Positions 1 through 7,300 of a stretch of DNA of 11,045 bases are shown in pieces. This DNA is from Gracilaria caudata (lineage: Eukaryota > Rhodophyta > Florideophyceae > Gracilariales > Gracilariaceae): assembly GCA_030374735.1 (NCBI GenBank), contig JASCIV010000866.1:1-11045 (forward strand), read 5' to 3'. The translations under genes and the position numbers were made by a program. Below the pieces are notes generated by a model. The model was not told the DNA's origin. It did not search any database and was given only the letters and a program-made list of their open reading frames with translations. Numbering within the stretch: the stretch's first letter is position 1; each line of letters begins with the position of its first letter.

Positions 1-944
1 ATGTTACGCTGTACCACCTCAGATGCCAGATCGAAAACGTTGGGAGCGAGAGACAGAGGGGGAACGGCTTTGGAAACGCTCACTCCGTCAACTTTAGTGT
101 ATGACCTCACGGCGTGCTTTCGATAGTTGGCCACCGCGACGGATGCACACTGGCTGCAGGAGAGTGGAGGCGAGTCGATGCGAGTGCGAGCAATGTCGAA
201 TAAAGTGTGGAAGAAACTGGCGTTCTTGAGCCCCGATGGATCGGCACACACCACACCTCCCACTTGAACACTTGGTGAAAGATGATACATCCCAGATGTG
301 CTATTGAACTTTCCTGGTAGCCGTTTCTTATTAGAGTCACACCAGAAGAACGGTTCTGGAAGTGGGTCTACCCAGTTGCCTAGACGATCTTTGTGAGTTG
401 TCCATTTTCGATCGCCCCACGTGAGAAACAATACGACATGTATGAAGTAGGTTTGCCCGTCTGAGCGGAAACGATGTTGGAATCGATGAAATGGCTCGTA
501 TCGCTGTGTGTTGTACAAGTCGTCGCTGTCAAAGTATGTGGAAGCTGCTTGCACTGAGAGGTTCCGTCCATGAAACAGTTCGGGAAGAGAAAGTTCTAAG
601 GGCACTTTGGACTGGTACACGAACGGTTCGATGAGTGTGAAGTTTGCGTCCAGGGCGACGTTCACAAATCGGCGTATCGCGTATTGAATGTTCACCATAC
701 GTTCCCAGATGTTAAGTAGAAGAAGATAATTCTGTGCCGCATCAAAATGCTTGTGTGGGAGTGACAGCGGTTGCTCTCTGATATACGTCGCATGTCTGAG
801 GAACATGGGAAGCAGAAGTAGTTGAACTATGAACACCAACAAGGATAAGCTTAGTACACGGAAGCGCACGCACTTGATATTCTTCAGGCTCATTCTGCAG
901 ACGAACCGACTGTCCTTTCCGAGCTGTTGACGGAGCAGTTCCAT
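1..944 (-). CDS. Type II membrane protein, putative glycosyltransferase (partial, runs off left edge)
   Basis: The minus-strand frame from ATG at 944-942 is open for 314 codons to base 1 with no stop, so the C-terminus is missing. The first in-frame stop upstream is a TGA near 1007 and no other ATG lies between, so 944 is the longest start; ATG at 893 (residue 18) is an alternative. Residues about 29-49 form one hydrophobic segment after a basic N-terminus (signal anchor, cytosolic tail inside). The lumenal part has N-glycosylation sequons at N101, N128, N214 and N241 and paired cysteines (C202, C233, C263, C266). Residues 84-114 (VNIQYAIRRF followed by VNVALDANFTLIEPFVYQSK) resemble the opening of O-fucosyltransferase-like GT-B enzymes, where a short helix precedes an ALxxNxTLxxPxF strand. 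The topology and this segment suggest a Golgi glycosyltransferase. The coding call is strong; the family call is weak, and the catalytic half lies outside the window. Confidence 0.75.
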   Translation of the reverse strand, partial: MELLRQQLGKDSRFVCRMSLKNIKCVRFRVLSLSLLVFIVQLLLLPMFLRHATYIREQPLSLPHKHFDAAQNYLLLLNIWERMVNIQYAIRRFVNVALDANFTLIEPFVYQSKVPLELSLPELFHGRNLSVQAASTYFDSDDLYNTQRYEPFHRFQHRFRSDGQTYFIHVVLFLTWGDRKWTTHKDRLGNWVDPLPEPFFWCDSNKKRLPGKFNSTSGMYHLSPSVQVGGVVCADPSGLKNASFFHTLFDIARTRIDSPPLSCSQCASVAVANYRKHAVRSYTKVDGVSVSKAVPPLSLAPNVFDLASEVVQRN

Positions 945-1079
945 GTGGAGGAAGAGGCAAAGCAAGAAGGCGCAGACAAGACGAAGGAACGGAAGTGAAG
1001 GGGTAAATCACCACCTTTGCGTGAAATCGATAGCATCAGCTTGACGCTCAGAATCTCTGTGAAAGCAACTCAGCCACAA

Positions 1080-1688
1080 TCAGCCAGAGCCGAAGTACAA
1101 GCAGCCAGATCCGAAGTACAAGCTTGACGGAAAGTGCAGGTGAATTGAAGACCCAAGGCGCTTTTCGGAACGTCGAGTCAAGCGGGATAACATGTCCCCG
1201 CAACAATGCCGTCTATCCTTCAATGTATGTTCCACTCTGTCCAACGAGATGACTGCGTTGAGCGTCGATAAACGATATGAGGGCAGGACGCTGTCCGAGA
1301 ACATTTGATCTGCATGGCAGTCCTGCGCTGCTGGTTCTTGACATCGTGTGCGGGCCTTGTGTCGAACAGCGTCGCCACGAGGGCGGTATGATACCGCCTC
1401 GTAAGATGGCGCTCCCAGCATCGCCCGCGCTTGGCCCCCCTGCATTCGCGGGAACGTCGATAACTCTTCTGGGATATCTCTTCCAGTCGACAGCCATCGG
1501 AACGATAGGTACAGTATCGAGAGCAAACCGCTTCGAACGGCGCCCAACTGCGAAACATTCGCGCAAGCAAACAAAATAAGAAAGCTTACAGCACACCTCA
1601 ACGAATTGCGAAGGCCCCCGTTGCACACGAAGTTCAAAACAGTACAGTGTAATGACGGTTTCGCGCTGTAATGCATGGTCACACGCAT
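1080..1688 (-). other. Unrecognised 202-codon open frame, doubtful gene
   Basis: An ATG-initiated minus-strand frame of 202 codons, upstream of and codirectional with the putative glycosyltransferase. Residues about 30-45 are hydrophobic. The last residues repeat a YFGSG pair because they read a 21-bp tandem duplication. Over about 1277-1570 two other minus-strand frames and one plus-strand frame are also open, so openness here reflects a GC-rich stretch poor in stops and is not evidence of selection. I recognise no domain in any of the four. It may be a lineage-specific gene, a 5' leader or non-coding DNA. Confidence 0.15.
1081..1122. repeat. 21-bp tandem duplication
   Basis: Two adjacent 21-bp units (1081-1101 and 1102-1122), beginning cagccaga and ending ccgaagtacaag, differ at one position (G versus T). 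A fragment of the unit (tcagcca) precedes them at about 1071, suggesting slippage. Confidence 0.85.
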
Positions 1689-2150
1689 GAAATGTTGTCA
1701 TGAAGGTGAAATCCGAGCCCTCTTACAGTTTGTTTTGTTCACATGATGAGCTGCCCTCTTGCCAGATTTCCTTGCTGGGGGCAGAAATTGCGAGAGTACT
1801 AGACCTTGAATGCAGCATTGCCAACAGGCGCGGAGTGCAACGAGTGTCGACGCTTCCTCTAAAAAGAGAATGGGGAAAAATAGGTGGGAGAACAGTTCCA
1901 CTCAGATTCTTCACCGAAGTCATACCAACTACAGTAGTAGCCACCATCGACAGGGGCAGGCGAAACCAGTTAGCCCATTGTTCTCGTTTTATTGCCGGTT
2001 CTAGGTTGTTTGAATTATCCCTTCAATGATTCCGGTATAGTCCATTGACGTTTTGAATCTCCGTATTCAGAAAAGTAGATCATTCGTTGTTAAAAGTTCA
2101 AAGTTGACGAATTAAGGCACTCTTTTTCATGGCCTTAAATTAAACATCTT

Positions 2151-2164
2151 TGTTGACGTCAACA
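2151..2164. promoter_or_regulatory. Perfect 14-bp palindrome containing a CRE (TGACGTCA)
   Basis: TGTTGACGTCAACA reads identically on both strands and contains TGACGTCA, the core full site for CREB/ATF-type bZIP factors. It lies in AT-rich non-coding DNA, so a regulatory role is possible. No gene start is close enough to assign it, and chance occurrence cannot be excluded. Confidence 0.3.
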
Positions 2165-2466
2165 TTTGTTTGCCACATTGCTTTTTGTGTACATCTCCAG
2201 TGACTGTTTGTCACTCTTGTCTTTTGTGGTTGAAACCCGGTTCTATATTAGCTCTATACTTGTGACACCAGATATTAACTCTCGATCGCTTCTAAAAGTT
2301 TTTAGTTGTTCAAGAAACTTTCAAACAGAACATCTTGTATGGTAAAACAATAATACCTACAACAACGTCGTTACGTCCGCACGAAAACGATAATGCAAAT
2401 GCAATTAAACAGCACACACTTATTCAAAGATGGCAAAGTCGCACTTTGTGCCTCAACTACAGAACA

Positions 2467-2490
2467 GAAAGGCGCTAGTTAACGCCTTTC
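2467..2490. repeat. Small hairpin, 8-bp perfect stem
   Basis: Arms gaaaggcg (2467-2474) and cgcctttc (2483-2490) are perfectly complementary with an 8-nt loop. No T-tract follows and no gene ends nearby, so no function is assigned. Confidence 0.5.
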
Positions 2491-2917
2491 CGACAAACAC
2501 TGCTGATAATAATTTCTCCAATCTCGCCTGTTAAGATTCTGCACCTACTTCTCGCCTCTATGCTTATAAGTGTGCCTGAATTATCAAAATCAAAATGGAA
2601 GCAAAAGCTCGTCTGCACATGTTTAACAAAAGAGGAAGTCTATAGGTAAACTTTCTTCTTAATTCCAAAAGGAGCGTCTTTACTCACCATCACAGGAAGT
2701 CTAATGGCAATATACCTCATCCGAGATCCAGTCAAGTGGTGCAGCATTCGAATAAACTGAGCCTATAAAGAACTGGATTGATCCCCATTTGAAAATCTGA
2801 CTTCACAAGGGTAGCAGGGGCTATGAAGCGTCAACAATGTACTGAAACCGTTTCATGAGCGAAACGAGCTGGGGTTTGTTTGCAGTCTTTAATCCACTGA
2901 GCAAGTGGCCTTCGCCG

Positions 2918-2927
2918 AGATGGTATG
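2918..2927. repeat. Left target-site duplication of the DNA transposon
   Basis: AGATGGTATG occurs here and, exactly, at 3985-3994, directly abutting the two ends of a terminal-inverted-repeat element. A 10-bp duplication is in the 9-11 bp range known for Mutator-like elements. Confidence 0.8.
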
Positions 2928-3030
2928 GGGTTTGCATACAGTACCCCGGGGTAAAACAAAAAATTATCTTGCAGCGCGGGCAAATACGGCTTAAAGCACC
3001 TGGAGGTAAAATAAGCCTTATTTTACCTCC
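2928..3030 (+). repeat. Left terminal inverted repeat of the DNA transposon
   Basis: The outer 32 bp match the reverse complement of 3953-3984 at about 26 positions, including GCATACA and CCCGGGGT. The inner part (gcttaaag ... ttttacc) matches 3881-3924 with a 2-bp gap. A 29-nt palindrome occupies the inner end. Confidence 0.75.
3002..3030. repeat. 29-nt near-perfect palindrome in the left TIR
   Basis: Arms GGAGGTAAAATAAG (3002-3015) and CTTATTTTACCTCC (3017-3030) are perfectly complementary across a single central C. In single strands this would fold into a cruciform-like hairpin at the inner end of the TIR. Confidence 0.9.
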
Positions 3031-3225
3031 GATAAAATTAGCGCAAAAACAACCATTTGGGCGCATTGCTGACACAGTAAGGAGCGTGCAGTAGAGCTGT
3101 CCGTGTTGTCTACCGTTACATCTACGTCGCCCCCATACTTGGCAGTCTTTAGGCACGAGTAGGATAGATATTTCTATAGCCGCATTACCGTGCTTCGTAA
3201 TAAGCGCAGTCATATAGCTACAAGA

Positions 3226-3551
3226 GCAGCATCATTGCCTTTGAAAGTAACGCAATGATGCAATCCCTTAGCAACATTACTGCGCTGATTCTGAAGCACA
3301 GTGATTCAGAGATATCTGCATCATTGTGCTTTTTGAGTTGGGCAGAGATGCAACTCTCGATGCTGCATCACTGCGCAACGCAGTTGACGAAGAAATGCAT
3401 CTAAATGAGCTGCATGTAGAATGCATTATTGCGCTGATTGCTTTGCGTAGTGATGCAGCCCGTTTTGCTGCATTACTGTGCACCGTGAATAACGCAGTGA
3501 TGCAGCAACAAGAGCTGCATCATTGCGCAAAACTATCATCGCAGTGATGCA
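3226..3551. repeat. Array of about 12 motif copies in mixed orientation
   Basis: A motif with consensus GCTGCATCAYTGCGC recurs in both orientations. Forward copies lie near 3226, 3271, 3316, 3362, 3422, 3467 and 3514; reverse copies near 3251, 3295, 3445, 3493 and 3540. Copies match at roughly 10-15 positions, with variants such as CATTACTG. Spacing is irregular, with many intervals near 45 bp between forward copies (3226, 3271, 3316, 3362; 3422, 3467, 3514). Neighbouring opposite copies can pair, for example 3517-3527 with 3540-3551. The array forms the core of the DNA transposon. It is not a CRISPR array: units are degenerate, both orientations occur and intervening DNA is not unique spacer-like. 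Confidence 0.75.
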
Positions 3552-3615
3552 CCACGCTCTTGAAGAGCTATGGGCATGACGGCGCTGGTTTTATTTTGTT
3601 TAACTCCTTACAAGC

Positions 3616-3647
3616 AGCATTGCGTTTCGTTTCGCAGGCGCAATGCT
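3616..3647. repeat. 9-bp inverted repeat inside the DNA transposon
   Basis: AGCATTGCG (3616-3624) and CGCAATGCT (3639-3647) are perfectly complementary with a 14-nt loop. The sequence is related to the motif of the adjacent array (GCATxATTGCG), so it may be an outlying pair of degenerate units. Confidence 0.6.
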
Positions 3648-3880
3648 CCTGTTACGCAGTTTCAAGCCGCCTGTTGATTGGCCCGAAGCGCGGGTGCGTC
3701 AGCAGACCGCTTTCTTTGTTTGTAGACATCAATTGGTTGACGATTGTGATTGTTATGTTACGAGGATCATCTTTCGTAGCTGCTTGATGCCTTTCTGGAA
3801 CAGTAGTTGCATGCACTACAAAGTTTTGGAGGCCCGTTGGTCATCGTCACTCTCAAAAAATAACGGTAAAACGTACTTTT

Positions 3881-3984
3881 GGAGGGGTAAAACAAGGCTT
3901 AAAATGCCGCCCGGCACTTTAAGCTTTACACCACCTCGGGGTACTGTAAAGCTTATTTCACCCCGGGCTATTGTATGCGTACCC
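3881..3984 (-). repeat. Right terminal inverted repeat of the DNA transposon
   Basis: Reverse complement matches the left TIR over its outer 32 bp and inner 40 bp. It contains its own hairpin: GCTTAAAATGCCG (3897-3909) pairs with CGGCACTTTAAGC (3912-3924) at 12 of 13 positions across a 2-nt spacer. Confidence 0.75.
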
Positions 3985-3994
3985 AGATGGTATG
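3985..3994. repeat. Right target-site duplication of the DNA transposon
   Basis: AGATGGTATG, exact copy of 2918-2927, directly after the element's terminal CCC. Confidence 0.8.
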
Positions 3995-4000
3995 TACCCT

Positions 4001-4005
4001 TCTTA
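4001..4005. repeat. 5' target-site duplication of the retrotransposon
   Basis: TCTTA directly precedes the TG of the 5' LTR and recurs directly after the 3' LTR at 8673-8677. Five base pairs is the usual Ty1/copia duplication length. Confidence 0.85.
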
Positions 4006-4094
4006 TGTCAAACAGCAATTACAGTGCAAAAACCGTACTTAGTCGACGGCGGAACGAGCTCGAAGTAAAGTCCAGCTAGCGCCTTCCTTCCATA
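4006..4094 (+). repeat. 5' LTR, 89 bp, with a 45-bp internal deletion
   Basis: Starts TGTCAAACAGCA and ends CCTTCCTTCCATA. Positions 4009-4094 equal 8587-8672 at 86 of 86 bases, and 4006-4017 equals 8539-8550. The copy therefore joins the first and second CAAACAGCA of the 3' LTR and lacks the 45 bp between them. No TATA box or AATAAA signal is visible. Confidence 0.85.
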
Positions 4095-4105
4095 GGTTAT
4101 GGGCC
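4095..4105 (+). other. Primer binding site for initiator tRNA-Met (anticodon arm)
   Basis: GGTTATGGGCC abuts the 5' LTR with no spacer. It is complementary to the anticodon stem-loop of eukaryotic initiator tRNA-Met (GGCCCAUAACC, containing the CAU anticodon), not to a tRNA 3' end. The same site follows the Drosophila copia LTR, where a tRNA-Met half molecule is the primer. The match stops after 11 bases; a following GCGTG-complementary segment may continue it with a 2-nt gap. Confidence 0.8.
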
Positions 4106-4353
4106 TCACGCTACGTCCCGCACGCCTGCGTTAATCACAAAACCTCCCCTCATCCAACCGCCTCCGCCTCATTTCCATCACGGACAACCACGACCCACGC
4201 GCGGTCCGACGCCAGCGTCGTGACCATCGTCAAGCCATTCGCGAACTCACAAAAGAACTATATCGTAACGCACTCATCACCGCCGCAGACAATCATCAAC
4301 CTATCGACACCACACAATATTCTCCCGATCAGACAACCAAATCATCATCCACT
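4106..4353 (+). other. Untranslated leader of the retrotransposon
   Basis: The stretch between primer site and the Gag-Pol ATG. After a TAA at 4132-4134 it is open in the Gag frame for 73 codons but contains no in-frame ATG. The theoretical product has a basic, helix-like segment (RRQRRDHRQAIRELTKELYR). It is probably leader with packaging signals; A/C-rich composition makes stops rare, so openness alone is weak evidence for translation. Confidence 0.5.
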
Positions 4354-7300
4354 ATGACAGACAACGACAAACCACACAAAATCGCACAACTCAACCCACG
4401 CAACTATGCGAGGTGGTACTTCTCTCTAGAAGTTTATGCGGCAATCATCAAAGCCCTTCCGCATCTAGAAGGCGATCCACCCGCTCCAGCAGAAGAGCAA
4501 GCATTGGAACTGCACTATGAAAAGAAGAACAAGCTTCTCGCCGCCATACTATCGAGTGTACCCGACGAGATTATGGACCTCATTCTCGTGCCTCAGGACA
4601 GACTCACTCCACACGCACTCGTCACCAAGATCATCGCTCACATCAATCAATCGACTCAGGACGACCACGAATTCTTGAAAACAGAGGCCGAAAGCATCAC
4701 GATCGGCCCCAACGATTCCATCGACGACTACTTACAGAAGCACCTCGACGTCAGAAAGCAGATGATCGCGGCTAAATATCCGCGTATAGAACAAGAGAAA
4801 ACCACGGTAGACCTCATCATCGCAGGACTTCGTCGCAACTCCTCATACAGCACTATACTCGGCAACCTTCTGGGCAACAAACCCACTACCATCAAAGAAT
4901 TCACCAGACGATACAAAGACATCAGTACCTTATATCAGCCCGCCCCAGCAGCCTCATCATCCTCAAACATGACCTCTCCGCCTTTCACCGGGGACTATGG
5001 GACACGACCACGCCATTATCCTCGTCAGTTTCCACGCAACTACGGCAGAGGCCGAGGGCCGACTCGTCAGGTACCAGAACACCTACTCTGCAAATTCCAC
5101 AAATCACTGCACATCAACTGCAACCATACCGATAACGAATGCCGTGACCCTCGACACCCGAAATACTCCACTATGAAACCTGTCGCACATTACGTACACA
5201 CACCGTACCAGTACACCCACTACCCCTATCATTATCCCATTCCGCAGCACCTGCCTCAACCAGCACCTTATGCCCCGCCACCACCGCCCCAAGCACTACC
5301 GCCCCCTCCTCCACCACAGGCAGAAACTATGTCGGAAGCCGACACCGACAACACGGGTACGTTCACGCTGGACAGCGGAGCCCATCCTTCACACATTCCC
5401 TTTCCCACACCCACCATGATTCCCATTCCCAAGCCCACACTAACAACCACTGCTACCAATGCACAGAGCAAGTGCACACACAGTGGAACAATCAAGATCC
5501 ACCCGCACAGGAATAATAACAGCATCACAACGACCACTGTCGCCAATCCGGCTATCAAACACAATCTGCTATCAGTACACGATCTCGCAAATCGATATGG
5601 CATGGTACTTTTCACAGCCAACAAGGGTTACGTACTGCAGACCAAGACCAACCCTCCGGCAGTAATAGCACAAGCACCTTGGCGTAACAATCAATATCAG
5701 CTTCGTGGGCGCATAGCACACCCTCACACTGCGTACACCTCTCGCACACTACCCAGTCTCCCACGACGTCGAACTCGTAAAACAAATGTTGTCAGAAAAC
5801 GAACTTCCACAAAACCCTCCTCATCCTCGTCGAAACCACTCCGATCTTGCGCCACCTCACCTTCCCTGCCTCTCTCCAAGCACAAACCACGCAAACACAA
5901 CACCAACACAATGAAACACCTACCGAATGTCCACAACCCTCGCTTATCCAATATCAATCTAACAACCCAGGAGTGGCACTTGAGGCTCAATCACGCAAGC
6001 CCTCAGAAGCTTTCCCTCACCGCCGCCCATCGACTTATACCTCGCATGCCTACCTCTTTAGCTGCTGACACCCAAATCACATGCACATCATGCAAACACG
6101 CTCACCAGCAACCTGCGCCACACAAAAGAACTACACACAATTACCCACCAGGAGCGTATGTCAGCTCCGACACATGTGGACCAGTTAAGCCGACGTCCAC
6201 GCACGGCAATAACCACATCCTCATCATAATCTGTGCTGCAACCAGGTTTGCTATCACACACTTCATACGAGACCGCAAAGACATCCCAAAGCACATCGAT
6301 CAAACGCTCCACCATATACGACATCGCATAGGCCACCCGCTCCATACCTTTCGCAGCGACAATGCAAAAGAGTATACATCCTCTCGCATGCAACACATCT
6401 ATAACACACATAATGTGCAACACAAACTCAGAACCCCGCATCAGCCACAGGAGAATTCAGTAGCGGAACGTTTCAACAAAACCATAATGACCGCTGTACG
6501 AGCAGCACTACACACAGCACAACTCGACGAGCGCCATTGGGAAGACGCCGCACGTGACGCCGTATTCAAATATAACCTGCTCCATCACACGGCCATCAAC
6601 ACATCACCCTTTCATCTATGGTACGGCATCAAACCGGAGATACCGCGACTCTTCACCTTCGGTCAGTTAGGGACAATCCCAGTGTTCGCCCCAAAATCCA
6701 AACTTGACTCGCGAGCACAACCAGCGCGCTACATGTACGCTACGTCATTGACACACATAGTAGTCCTCAACCTCGCAACGAATTCATACCAACCCATACG
6801 AGCTACGGACTTCCGTCCATATCACAAAGAAAAAGACCCCACGGCCACGACCACTCAAACATTTACAGCTCGAGCCTCCCTGAAACAAACCACACCCACC
6901 ACCATAGAAGTACATACACCACCACCTGCTCATTTACACCAAGCAAGACGCTACCCGGATGCAACACAATGGCAGAAGGCACATGATACAGAGCTTCAGA
7001 ACATCGACGCACATGGCTGCATTGAATGGAAGTCTTCCAACTTCCATCCTCCCCCTGAGAGTGTGATACCCTTAATGATGCTATACCGATACAAACGCGA
7101 TGCAGACGGCCATATCACTCAACGCAAGGCCAGGTGTAATCTTCGAGGCGACCTCATGCAACCAGGTTTGCATTATGACCCCAAGCATATCACCACTTAC
7201 ACTGCCGATCGTACAACCCAAAGGATGCTTCTAGCCCTGCACGCAACACACAAATACCCTCTTGAACACTTCGACATAAAATCTGCGTACCTCCATGAAA

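Larger units (their letters stand above)
1702..2917. other. Intergenic region without a defensible gene
   Basis: The longest frame here is a 109-codon plus-strand ORF at 1700-2029, with overlapping minus-strand frames; none resembles a known protein. From about 2030 the DNA becomes clearly more AT-rich and all frames are closed by stops. The region contains a CRE-type palindrome at 2151 and a small hairpin at 2467, listed separately. It is the left flank of the DNA transposon. Confidence 0.5.
2928..3984. mobile_element. Non-autonomous TIR DNA transposon, 1057 bp, possibly Mutator-like
   Basis: The element begins GGGTTTGCATACA and its other end, read on the minus strand, begins GGGTACGCATACA. 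Inverted repeats extend about 103 bp at each side, diverged: about 26 of the first 32 positions match, the middle matches poorly, and the inner 40 bp match again. An exact 10-bp direct repeat (AGATGGTATG) flanks it. There is no transposase: the short frames inside (3326-3547, 3277-3483, 3643-4068) are explained by repeats or cross the element boundary. The core holds an unusual array of inverted motifs (3226-3551) and several hairpins. Long TIRs plus a 10-bp duplication suggest the Mutator (MULE) superfamily; this assignment is inferred from structure only. TIR divergence points to an older insertion than the neighbouring retrotransposon. Confidence 0.75.

Noticed and set aside
107..1014. Short minus-strand frames at 107-340, 380-571 and 742-1014
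   Set aside because: They are out-of-frame shadows of the 314-codon frame from 944 to base 1, which encodes a far more protein-like sequence.
2821..3213. 130-codon minus-strand frame and 79-codon plus-strand frame around the left transposon end
   Set aside because: Both cross the target duplication and TIR of the DNA transposon and read a palindrome; neither resembles a protein family.
3277..3547. Two overlapping small frames of 68 and 73 codons on opposite strands
   Set aside because: Both read through the array of inverted motifs, which gives similar peptides on both strands. They are by-products of the repeat.
3226..3551. CRISPR-like array
   Set aside because: Units are degenerate, in both orientations and irregularly spaced, and the context is a eukaryotic transposon.
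5104..5624. Long minus-strand frames within the retrotransposon, and others at 5724-6441
   Set aside because: They are antisense to an intact Gag-Pol ORF whose A/C-rich sense strand makes reverse frames poor in stops; translations are low-complexity V/G/M-rich.
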